Shown here one piece after another: positions 1 through 6,294 of a stretch of DNA of 7,158 nucleotides. Origin of the DNA: an uncultured Eubacteriales bacterium (GTDB lineage Bacteria; Bacillota; Clostridia; Monoglobales; UMGS1388); assembly GCA_900551345.1 (NCBI GenBank), contig URVP01000072.1, forward strand, positions 1-7,158, given 5' to 3'. Position numbers and translations under genes: made by a program. The notes under the pieces were generated by a model. That model was not told where the DNA came from, searched no databases, and saw only the letters and a list, made by a program, of their open reading frames with translations. Within the stretch, counting starts at the first letter, position 1. Every line of letters starts with the position of its first letter.

Positions 1-1009
1 TTTTTACGGCTTTGCTTGTGCCATTCAACAATCTGTCCTTTGTTTTGACCGCCTGTTTTGCATTATTCGATACATTCCTTGTAACGGTGTGCGTGTTCTG
101 CTTCGGCATTATCTTTGACCTGTTTGTTTTTATGAGGTCGGTAGGACTCTTGCCCTGTGAATGAATGTAATTGTCCTTTGTTTTGGGCATAGATTTTGAT
201 GAATATGCCGTTTCATCAACACTTAATGACTTTACAGGCTCTGCATTTTGTTTCATAATATTGGCGGCATAATTTTCTTGTGCCGATTTTTCAGCTTCAG
301 CCTTTGTTTTCAGCTTTTCGGAAACATACTTTTTCCGTGCGTCCTTTATAGCTTGCTCTTTGGTTTTTGGAGTGGGAGCAGAGGAAACAGAGTTATTTTC
401 CCTCGTTTTCGGTATCGAAACACTCGTTTTTTGCTTAATCTCCGCATTTTTGTGAGCGTTGATATAGTTCTGCTTTGTTTTAACTGTGTCGGCAATATTT
501 TCAGCCTTTAGTGATTTCTGCGAATTGATGTATGCTTCTTTGGTCTTGACCTGTGCGTTAGGATTGTTTTGCACTCTTGGAGTATTTTCGGGTGCAGACG
601 CTTGTACGCTCTCTTTTGTTTTGGGAGTATGCTCGGCTTGTTTAGGTGCATTGGGTATATCCGAAACCGTTTCATTTTGCGGAACATTTGTATTTTTCTT
701 TGTTTTAACCTGCTGTCGGTGTTGCTTTAACTTGTTTTCCGCAAGGCTTTTGCCTTTTTGGTACACAGTATCAACGGCGGAATAATATGTATTTTCCACC
801 TGTTCGGTCGCTTCAACCTCGGCTCTCTGCGGCTGTTCGGAGTGTTTGGTGTCAAGCTGCTTATCCATAACATTTTTAACAAGCGTGTCCTTTGCCACCG
901 TCTTTATATCCTTAACCGCCGTTTTTGCCGAATGTTCTACCGATTTCGGAGCGTTTTTTACCGCTTTTGTGGTGGTCTGCGGTTTGGTTTTTATATCTTT
1001 TTCACTCAA
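1..1009 (-). CDS. Lys/Thr repeat protein, probable CD1108-family mobile element protein (C-terminus outside window)
   Basis: The frame is open from a TTG codon at 1009 to the window edge, giving 336 visible residues with no stop. TTG is chosen because GGAGGTGAT lies nine bases upstream and no ATG or GTG fits. The protein is hydrophilic and rich in Lys, Thr, Ala, Gln and Asn, with no signal peptide or membrane segment. A degenerate motif, [IVPL]-K-T-[KR], recurs at about residues 6-9, 101-104, 129-132, 154-157, 176-179, 200-203, 214-217, 233-236, 275-278 and 321-324. Several copies continue as x-x-Y-I-N/H-S/A-Q/H. Such KTK/KTRE-rich N-terminal regions are, from family knowledge, typical of CD1108-type proteins in Tn1549/CTn-like conjugative elements, where a cell-wall hydrolase domain follows. 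That domain would lie beyond base 1, so the enzymatic role is inference. The gene starts 18 bases after a GGDEF remnant instead of the usual conjugation genes. The coding frame is solid; the family call is moderate. Confidence 0.6.
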   Translation of the reverse strand, partial: MSEKDIKTKPQTTTKAVKNAPKSVEHSAKTAVKDIKTVAKDTLVKNVMDKQLDTKHSEQPQRAEVEATEQVENTYYSAVDTVYQKGKSLAENKLKQHRQQVKTKKNTNVPQNETVSDIPNAPKQAEHTPKTKESVQASAPENTPRVQNNPNAQVKTKEAYINSQKSLKAENIADTVKTKQNYINAHKNAEIKQKTSVSIPKTRENNSVSSAPTPKTKEQAIKDARKKYVSEKLKTKAEAEKSAQENYAANIMKQNAEPVKSLSVDETAYSSKSMPKTKDNYIHSQGKSPTDLIKTNRSKIMPKQNTHTVTRNVSNNAKQAVKTKDRLLNGTSKAVK

Positions 1010-1014
1010 AGCGT

Positions 1015-1023
1015 ATCACCTCC
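1015..1023 (-). promoter_or_regulatory. Near-perfect Shine-Dalgarno that sets a TTG start
   Basis: On the minus strand GGAGGTGAT matches the 16S rRNA 3' end over nine bases. It sits nine bases (counted from GGAGG) before the TTG codon at 1009. It fixes the start of the repeat protein, which a start search limited to ATG would miss. It lies inside the 18-base gap after the GGDEF stop codon. Confidence 0.8.
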
Positions 1024-1027
1024 GGCG

Positions 1028-1354
1028 TTATTTCTTATCCTTTTTAGCCTTATACATCTTCTCATCGGCACAGCAAATAATATCGTCAATACCTTTACTG
1101 TATTTTTCGTGAAATCTTGAATAGCCTATTGAAACAGATAGGTTATACAGCTTTTCATTATTGATAAAATATATCGTGTCTTTGAATTGTGATATATACG
1201 GCAGCACATTACTTTCGGATATGCAGACAAATTCATCGCCGCCGATACGATAAATATCTGCTTTTGTTCCAATAGTATCTTTCAGTGCCTTTGCAACGGT
1301 TTTTATCGCATTATCGCCGCTGAAATGCCCGTAACTGTCGTTAATCTCTTTCAT
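1028..1354 (-). pseudogene. GGDEF (diguanylate cyclase) domain, 3' remnant
   Basis: The 108-residue frame matches the second half of a GGDEF domain. It begins MKEINDSYGH (family: NGxKEINDxYGH), carries the signature RIGGDEF with GGDEF at residues 38-42, and ends with the usual ADEKMYKAKK helix. A full domain is about 160-170 residues. The first part, with the D-x-L-T-G-L-x-N-R motif and the first metal-binding Asp of D-x-D-x-F-K, is missing, so it should not make cyclic di-GMP. The RxxD inhibitory site is also absent from its usual place (residues 29-32 read GTKA). The frame stays open upstream only as VLYENG before a stop; the NG fits the family, which suggests the break lies just before it. 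No Shine-Dalgarno precedes the ATG, which overlaps the stop of the truncated nuclease as ATGA. It is best read as a 5'-truncated relic with at most coupled translation. Confidence 0.8.
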
Positions 1355-2646
1355 ACCGTTTTCGTAAAGTACTTATTTGGTGCATCGTTGCTTATTACCT
1401 TATTTACCTGTGTATCAAGATATGTATAATTTGCAACCTGATTATATTTAATTTTTGAGTCAACACCATTGGCTTTCAAATATGATTTGGGAAAAATGTG
1501 GTGAATATCACCTGATATACTAATTAAATCAGATATTTTTGTACCGTTCATTAGCATTGAATTACAATTTAAGTTTATCTGTGCAGCTAAAAATGTATTG
1601 AATGCCGGACTATTTATAGATGATGATTCTAAATTCTGCGGCAATGTAATATCCCAAAATGTATCAGATAATGCTGATGCCTCTACTTCACTAAGAAAGT
1701 TGATAAAGCCTTTTTCGCTTATACTGCGCATATCTCTGTCCATCACAGTTTCATACGAACCTATGTATCTTGATGTCAAAGTTGACAGCACAAACCACTT
1801 CTGTACATATCTTTTTATTTGGTCATTGGCAATATCTTTATCGTTAAGCAATATTAAATACAATATATATGCAAAATCCAATGTCATTTTTGAATTTAGC
1901 AATTTACTTGAGGTGAATCCTGCTCCCTTTATTGCTAAAACAAACTGTGAGAAATTATACTGGTTTATAAAATTTTGGATTCCATTGTCCAATTTTCTAT
2001 AAGAATCCTCCACAATATCCTCTCTGTATTCTTTTGTTTCAAAATCTCTGCCTGATAATAAACTTACCAAGTCCGCAAGTTTCCCACGGCGGAATTGATG
2101 CATAAAAGAAACTCTCAGCATATCTCCGTAATCCGGATCAAAAATATCATCATAATCCTTTGCAAGCCACTTTATTTTATCTGCATATTTAGAATCCATA
2201 AATTCTGTATCTTTGTTTATATGAGGATAGAAATCAGGCTTAACTGACAAATGGCAGAAATAATCAATCGCTTTTCTCATTATGCTGCCGCCATGCCCAT
2301 TCTCGTAATTGCCATCTGCAGCCATTTTTGACATAACGAAGTCAGACTGGCTGAGTGCAGTTCCTTTTGAATTTATACGGATAAATATTTCGGTCACTTC
2401 ATCAATTTCAAGTGTATGGTCAAGTTCAATAACGCCTATTTGACGATTTGCGACACCGTTTAATTTATTAAGTGTTTCTGATAATTCATCAAGGTCAATT
2501 TCAGGATTATTTACATAATATTCATTCTCAAATGCTCTTTGCTTAAAACCAGATGAAAAAACAACAGATATGTCAGGTATCCAGCGCTTGTCCTTTAAAT
2601 GTGATACATCCTGTACGGCAAAACGCTTAGAATCGTCATTTGTCAT
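1351..2646 (-). pseudogene. DUF262/HNH nuclease (GmrSD-like), larger 3' part, truncated
   Basis: This 431-residue frame continues the DUF262 protein begun at 2987. Family features include FIRINSKGTALS at residues 88-99 (the conserved F-x-R-I-N-x-x-G-T-x-L-S motif) and an HNH/DUF1524-type site, DIHHIFPKSYL, starting at residue 380 with His383 and Pro386. After it comes YNQVANYTYLDTQ, then an abrupt end at APNKYF followed by TKTV. Relatives, as I know them, run on well past this point, so the 3' end is probably lost to the junction with the GGDEF remnant. GmrSD-type enzymes use an NTPase-linked DUF262 domain and an HNH domain to cut modified (glucosylated or hydroxymethylated) phage DNA in the cytoplasm. 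No Shine-Dalgarno precedes the ATG at 2646, which overlaps the upstream stop as ATGA. Most likely it is the back half of one frameshifted gene; a coupled two-subunit protein is the alternative. Confidence 0.8.
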
Positions 2647-2987
2647 TGGATAAAGGCAATTTTTATTCTATCTTTATTGAAATCCTCATCAAGAACTTCT
2701 TTGCCGGAAATTGCCGCCATTAAAGCAGTAACTCTTTGCTGTCCATCTATAAGCACCTTTTTGCCATTTGATTTACCGCCGTCTTTAGTCTTTACATCAG
2801 GATTTTTCCATGTAATGATATAACCTGTTGGGTAACCATTATATAAAGAGTCAATTAAATCTCTCACTTGACTTCTTTTCCATACAAAAGGTCTTTGTAT
2901 TTCAGGTATCACAAAATCCTCCGCCTCTATTAATCCAAGTATTGCACTTATTGAATACTGCATTAATGTAAATTTTTCTCCATTCAT
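2643..2987 (-). pseudogene. DUF262 nuclease, N-terminal part ended by a frameshift
   Basis: The 114 residues form the start of a DUF262 (GmrS-like) domain: IPEIQRPFVW at 27-36, then DLIDSLYNGYPTG, then VLIDGQQRVTALMAAI with the signature DGQQR at 81-85. DUF262 is a ParB/sulfiredoxin-like fold thought to bind and hydrolyse nucleotides. The start is firm: AGGAGG at 2994-2999 lies six bases before the ATG, 14 bases after the metallopeptidase stop. The frame ends DRIKIAFIQ then TGA. The family expectation is IAFNP followed by a degenerate stretch, and the next frame supplies PMTNDDSKRFAVQ. Adding one A after GCCTTT restores AFNPM and joins this frame to the 431-residue one, giving about 545 residues. 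I infer a one-base deletion, real or from sequencing. The nuclease is probably inactive unless the halves are both made and assemble. Confidence 0.82.
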
Positions 2988-3001
2988 TCTATTTCCTCCT
3001 A

Positions 3002-3559
3002 TTATTTCAATCTCCCAATCAGTTCATTTCCGTGTTCTTTGAGCCATCTTTTATATTGTTCATATTTGGGGCAAAAACGATTCACAAGTGTCCAAAACTT
3101 TTGTGTGTGATTCATCTCTTTAAGGTGGCACAGTTCGTGAATAACCACATAGTCAAGCACCTCTTTGGGGCACAGCATAAGCAGACAGTTAAAGTTCAGA
3201 TTTCCTTTGGCAGAACAGCTGCCCCAACGGGATACCTGTTTTCGTATGGTAATCCTGCCGTATTCGACGCCTATAATTTTTGCATAGTATTCAACTCGCT
3301 TTGGAATAACATCTAAGGCTTTGTCCGCAAGGGCACGGATTTCTTCTTCGGTCAACTTGGGAACAGGATTTAGTTTTTCCTGTTCGTTTTTTGCCTTAAC
3401 CTTTTCGATCGTCTTTTCAATCCAATAGGATTTTTCTGTAACGAATCGCTGTATTTCAATGTTTGAAACGAACAGCGGAGCACGGACAATAACACGCAGA
3501 TCATTTTTGATTTCTATGGCAAGGGTTTTTCTTTTGCTTTTCATAATTTCAACATTCAT
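3002..3559 (-). CDS. YgjP-like (DUF45/M48-type) zinc metallopeptidase
   Basis: This is a cytoplasmic protein of 185 residues, close to the usual length for YgjP-like putative metal-dependent hydrolases, with no membrane segment. The zinc site is HELCH at 141-145 with a third ligand, His151, in MNHTQKFW. The family block RWGSCS at 111-116 precedes it, followed by LNFNCLLMLCPKEVLDYVVIHELCH. The N-terminus, SKRKTLAIEI then VIVRAP, is the standard family opening, so the gene looks complete. The ATG overlaps the previous gene's stop as TAATG, with GAGG ten bases upstream, so translation is coupled. Substrates of this family are not established. It is known to occur often beside type I restriction genes, and here it sits directly before a DUF262 restriction-like gene, which hints at a defence role (inference). 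Two 60-base stretches counted by hand gave 38% and 48% GC, higher than the nuclease gene. Confidence 0.9.
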   Translation of the reverse strand: MNVEIMKSKRKTLAIEIKNDLRVIVRAPLFVSNIEIQRFVTEKSYWIEKTIEKVKAKNEQEKLNPVPKLTEEEIRALADKALDVIPKRVEYYAKIIGVEYGRITIRKQVSRWGSCSAKGNLNFNCLLMLCPKEVLDYVVIHELCHLKEMNHTQKFWTLVNRFCPKYEQYKRWLKEHGNELIGRLK

Positions 3560-3873
3560 TACTCTGCATCCTCATCCAACGCCTCAACCAGGAAGCTTAC
3601 GGGTCGAAACCCGTCATTGCAGGAAATCATTGCGGAGCGTTTATTTTTCATCCATCCGTCATAAAAGTCCTCTGCACCGTGGGAGAGTGCCATTACGAAT
3701 GCAGACATACTGTCCCAAGCGCTTTGGCACATACCGTCGGGTTTTTGCCAACCGTTTGCAATAAAGACCTGTCCAATCTTCATATCGCAGGCATGCTCGA
3801 TGGGATTCTCATACTTTTCGATCAAATCCTCATAGCGAGCCATTTTCATGACTGTAATTTTGCATTTTTTCAT
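3559..3873 (-). CDS. TIGR04076 family protein
   Basis: This small soluble protein of 104 residues matches the TIGR04076 pattern along its whole length. It has KCKITV at the N-terminus, IEHACDMKIGQVF near 25-37, a Cys and Trp in MCQSAWD (Cys49, Trp53), HGAEDFYDGWMK at 65-76 and SCNDGFRPVSF at 84-94. The family's biochemical function is unknown to me. The conserved Cys, His and Trp residues would fit metal or cofactor binding, but that is speculation. The start is chosen because the family begins with M-K-K/R-[C/V]-K-I-T and AGGAG lies ten bases upstream; the later Met in MARYEDL is less likely. It is the first gene after a strong promoter and overlaps the metallopeptidase gene by one base (TAATG). 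One hand-counted 60-base line is 50% GC, well above the flanking capsule genes. Confidence 0.85.
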   Translation of the reverse strand: MKKCKITVMKMARYEDLIEKYENPIEHACDMKIGQVFIANGWQKPDGMCQSAWDSMSAFVMALSHGAEDFYDGWMKNKRSAMISCNDGFRPVSFLVEALDEDAE

Positions 3874-3994
3874 GCCCTATAACTCCTTTTAAAATCAAAT
3901 ATTCCGTCAAAATAGCCTTTGGTCGCACTGGGTACATTTGTGCGTTAGAGACTTTGTGATGTTCGCTTAAAAATTTCGCCTCACAAATTAAGCT
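3874..3994 (-). promoter_or_regulatory. About 121-nt mRNA leader with two hairpins
   Basis: The region between the predicted transcription start (about 3994) and the TIGR04076 ATG is long for a simple leader. It holds two inverted repeats. One is TTTGTGA/TCACAAA (3953-3959 with 3981-3987, 21-base loop) at the very 5' end of the RNA. The other is CGCAC/GTGCG (3924-3928 with 3940-3944, 11-base loop). Neither is followed by a clear U-run, so a classic attenuator is not shown. A regulatory leader is possible; the ribosome binding site AGGAG at 3884-3888 closes it. Confidence 0.35.
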
Positions 3995-4000
3995 AATCCC

Positions 4001-4029
4001 ATTATATCATGACACCGCTGTTTTTTCAA
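4001..4029 (-). promoter_or_regulatory. Consensus sigma-70/SigA promoter of the TIGR04076 operon
   Basis: On the minus strand the -35 is TTGAAA (4024-4029), the spacer is 17 bases, and the -10 is a perfect TATAAT (4001-4006) preceded by TG one base away, an extended -10. The predicted start is near 3994. It points at the TIGR04076 gene, and the later genes follow so closely that it may drive the whole cluster down to the window edge. Confidence 0.8.
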
Positions 4030-4088
4030 TTATTTAACATTTGCCCTTTTATATACTTCCTTTGTAGTATTTTGCATACAGCCTTGTT

Positions 4089-4142
4089 AAAAAAGTCTCT
4101 TCCTTTTAAACGCAAATAGGCATTCCAAACGGGATGCCTATT
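4089..4142 (-). terminator. Probable rho-independent terminator of the polysaccharide operon
   Basis: About 80 bases after the flippase stop, 4115-4126 pairs with 4131-4142 as a 12-bp stem with one mismatch (minus-strand sense) and an AAAC/GTTT loop. On the minus strand it is followed by TTTGCGTTT, a broken U-tract. A second weak hairpin (AAAAG/CTTTT, 4103-4107 with 4091-4095) runs into six Ts at 4089-4094. Position, orientation and stem fit an end to the capsule transcript. The imperfect U-run keeps confidence moderate. Confidence 0.55.
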
Positions 4143-4220
4143 GCTTGTGGTAATTTAACTTTACTTTATAAATGTAAAAGTCTATATCCTGCATGTTTTT
4201 ATTTGGCTCTTTACAAAAAC

Positions 4221-5735
4221 TTATGATTTCTTTCTTATTGTTCTGAACAACATGGTAAAAACATGATTATACACAAAAACATTTAAAACTAAAAAACCGC
4301 TGAATACTATTATACTTATTAATACTGCATCTACAAACCAAGCGAAAAAGCTATCGGTTGATACAGTATAAATAAATTGAGATGCAACAACAACTGCAAA
4401 TCCGAAAACAAAGTTTAATCCGACTTCTTTTACAAATTTAATAACCTTTCTTTTTAAAATATGTTTGGAAAGATACCAAACGGTATATATGGTTCTGGCA
4501 AACATAGCCACCATACTTCCAAAGATTACACCGTTTAAACCGTACTTGTGCACAGCAACAATAGAGATACCAAAATTAAGCGAAGCTTCCATATAAGCCC
4601 CCGGTTTTGTTTCTTTATAGTGTCCGGCAGCATTAACAACATTTCCGTAAGGTATTCTTATACAATAAAACCATTGTGACAAAATCAACATATATGCAAA
4701 GACATATCGTACATATTCTGCATCCGTTACACCTTTTGTGTATATTTTAATAAAGGGGACAATCAAAATTGCCGAAACAGTGTAAAAAAAGGATGTTATA
4801 ATTGTGTTAAACGATTCGTATATTTGAAAAGAATCATGTAAAATCTTACTTTCTCTTTTTGCAATGATATTTCCAATAGCACCCGAAAGTCCTGTAGATA
4901 TGGCATTTAACAAGTTTTCTATGGCAAAAACAATGCTATAGTAAACCGAATAAACCGAAACCTCTTTTACACCGCAAAACAATGACAGCAATACAATATC
5001 TGTATTTCTATGTATAAAGTAAGAAATATGATGAACAAGTCCCTCTTTTTTCTTTGGAAAAGCTCTGTCGGGATCATACATCCGCTTGTTGATTTTATAA
5101 TGTCTTTTTACATATATTCTGTACACTAACGGATTCAATAAAAAAACTGCGGCACTTAACAGCTTTACTAAATGTATACCAAATCCAATCTTTATAGCGG
5201 CGATGCAAACAAGAGCGTTAAGAATAATTGTAACAATCTGTATTAACTGTACAACATATATCTTTTGGTCAGCCTTAATAAGGAGCTGATGAGAAATACC
5301 GAAATAATAATTAAAATAATAATTTAACCCCAGTATCAGCGTTAATGCCCCCACATATACTGCATCAAAATCTGTCTTTATAAATACTTTTGAAAATAAA
5401 ACAAGGCAAATCATCATTACAACATAAATGATTGAAATTTTTTTAAAGAACGCCTTGGTATTATTAAATATGTCGGATATTGCTTCGGTATCATTTACTG
5501 CCAGCGGCTTATAAAAAGAAGCTATAACCATTCCGCCGATTCCACATTCCAAAATCACTGCATAACTTAACAACTGACTGACAGCCTGCATAATGCCGTT
5601 TACATCAGAGCCGAAGGTTTGCAGAATATATCTGGGAAGAACGAGTCCGATTATCGCTGATACCAATTGATACAGCAACGCTACAGTTATATTTAATTTT
5701 GCATTTTGCCTTCTTGAAGATGATTCAGCTTTCAT
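4221..5735 (-). CDS. Wzx-like polysaccharide flippase (MATE/MOP superfamily)
   Basis: A 504-residue integral membrane protein with about 12-14 hydrophobic segments spread over its length, the usual size for Wzx/polysaccharide transporters. The N-terminus, with NITVALLYQLVSAIIGLVLPRYI and then FGSDVNGIMQAVSQLLSYA, is characteristic of the oligosaccharide flippase family in Bacillota. It would move lipid-linked repeat units from the inner to the outer face of the cytoplasmic membrane. The ATG has GGGAG a few bases upstream in an 18-base gap after the acetyltransferase, so the two are probably one transcript. It is the last gene before the terminator hairpin. No polymerase (Wzy) is visible here; it could lie to the right of the window. 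The lipid-linked substrate is inferred from the family and neighbours. The closest confusion would be a MATE drug exporter, which the N-terminal motif argues against. Confidence 0.88.
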   Translation of the reverse strand: MKAESSSRRQNAKLNITVALLYQLVSAIIGLVLPRYILQTFGSDVNGIMQAVSQLLSYAVILECGIGGMVIASFYKPLAVNDTEAISDIFNNTKAFFKKISIIYVVMMICLVLFSKVFIKTDFDAVYVGALTLILGLNYYFNYYFGISHQLLIKADQKIYVVQLIQIVTIILNALVCIAAIKIGFGIHLVKLLSAAVFLLNPLVYRIYVKRHYKINKRMYDPDRAFPKKKEGLVHHISYFIHRNTDIVLLSLFCGVKEVSVYSVYYSIVFAIENLLNAISTGLSGAIGNIIAKRESKILHDSFQIYESFNTIITSFFYTVSAILIVPFIKIYTKGVTDAEYVRYVFAYMLILSQWFYCIRIPYGNVVNAAGHYKETKPGAYMEASLNFGISIVAVHKYGLNGVIFGSMVAMFARTIYTVWYLSKHILKRKVIKFVKEVGLNFVFGFAVVVASQFIYTVSTDSFFAWFVDAVLISIIVFSGFLVLNVFVYNHVFTMLFRTIRKKS

Positions 5736-5753
5736 TATAAACTCCCGTTTAGT

Positions 5754-6272
5754 TTATTTTCGTTTTTTTAAAAGCGTTGCGGGATTTCCTCCTACTACTG
5801 TATATTCCTCAACATCTTTAGTAACAACCGCTCCCGCACCTATTATGCTGCCACTGCCTATTTTTACACCGGGTAATATGATAACATTAGCCCCTATCCA
5901 TACATCATCACCTATAATTACAGGCAGTTCTTCGGAAAAACCTTGCTTGTTCATTGGTATATTTGTGTCGCTAAACTTATGGTTGCGTGAAAATATAGAA
6001 ACATTGGCACCCATCATTACATCATTGCCAATGATGACTTTACCGTTAATTCTGGCATTTGTTCCTATTCCGGAATTATCTCCCAATTCTACTGACGATG
6101 GGAATATGGCACCTTTTTCAATATTTACATTTTTACCGCATTTATTTAAAATTAACTTTCCGCAAAGACCCCTGAACATTTTTTGCCCTATTTGTATTTT
6201 TGTCCATGATTCGGGCATCTTAGAGGCAAAGAAATACAAAAATCGTCCCAGTATGATTTTTAAACTTCTCAC
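5754..6272 (-). CDS. Hexapeptide-repeat O-acetyltransferase (LbH fold, maltose/CapG-like)
   Basis: The protein has 172 residues. From about residue 45 it shows repeated [LIV]-G-x-x-x-x turns of a left-handed beta-helix, ending in DDVWIGANVIILPGVKIG and GSIIGAGAVVTKDV (about 122-154). The probable catalytic His98 sits in SRNHKFSD, where acetyl-CoA-dependent sugar acetyltransferases of the xenobiotic/maltose type place it. An extended loop after it (to about 116) is typical. The N-terminal 40 residues are more hydrophobic (ILGRFLYFFA), as in polysaccharide-cluster members. The start is a GTG at 6272 with a very G-rich ribosome binding site (GGGGAGGGGGAG, within 6278-6290), 22 bases after the Stealth gene's stop. 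It probably acetylates a sugar of the glycan handled by its neighbours; which sugar cannot be told. Confidence 0.9.
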   Translation of the reverse strand: MRSLKIILGRFLYFFASKMPESWTKIQIGQKMFRGLCGKLILNKCGKNVNIEKGAIFPSSVELGDNSGIGTNARINGKVIIGNDVMMGANVSIFSRNHKFSDTNIPMNKQGFSEELPVIIGDDVWIGANVIILPGVKIGSGSIIGAGAVVTKDVEEYTVVGGNPATLLKKRK

Positions 6273-6294
6273 TATGCTCCCCCTCCCCTTTATT

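Larger units (their letters stand above)
3874..4220. other. Intergenic region of 347 bases between the two operons
   Basis: This gene-free stretch holds the hairpin terminator of the polysaccharide operon, the promoter of the TIGR04076 operon and its leader, each listed separately. The rest is AT-rich. It includes a loose palindrome around 4158-4181 (ACTTTAC ... GTAAAAGT). I see no tRNA, no convincing small coding gene and no clear attachment site. If a transferred segment has a right-hand border in this window, this is the likeliest place for it. Confidence 0.5.

Noticed and set aside
1..1009. CRISPR-like or tandem DNA repeat
   Set aside because: The recurring element is a short degenerate protein motif at uneven spacing; there are no identical repeats with regular spacers.
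248..1120. Overlapping plus-strand open frames rich in Phe, Cys and Leu
   Set aside because: They are antisense shadows of the Lys/Thr repeat gene and the GGDEF remnant. They match no family and lack ribosome binding sites that would favour them.
1598..2002. Plus-strand open frame of 134 codons
   Set aside because: It is antisense to the well-supported nuclease frame and has no recognisable motif.
3459..3764. Plus-strand open frame of 101 codons, together with 3032-3316 and 3679-3882
   Set aside because: All are antisense to the metallopeptidase and TIGR04076 genes, whose motifs are clear on the other strand.
4011..4026. CCGCTG followed by TTTTTT as a plus-strand terminator
   Set aside because: There is no stem before the T-run, no plus-strand gene upstream, and the Ts belong to the minus-strand -35 region.
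4155..4182. AT-rich palindrome as a terminator or operator
   Set aside because: The pairing needs a bulge, contains almost no GC and lacks a U-tract, so it is probably chance in AT-rich DNA.
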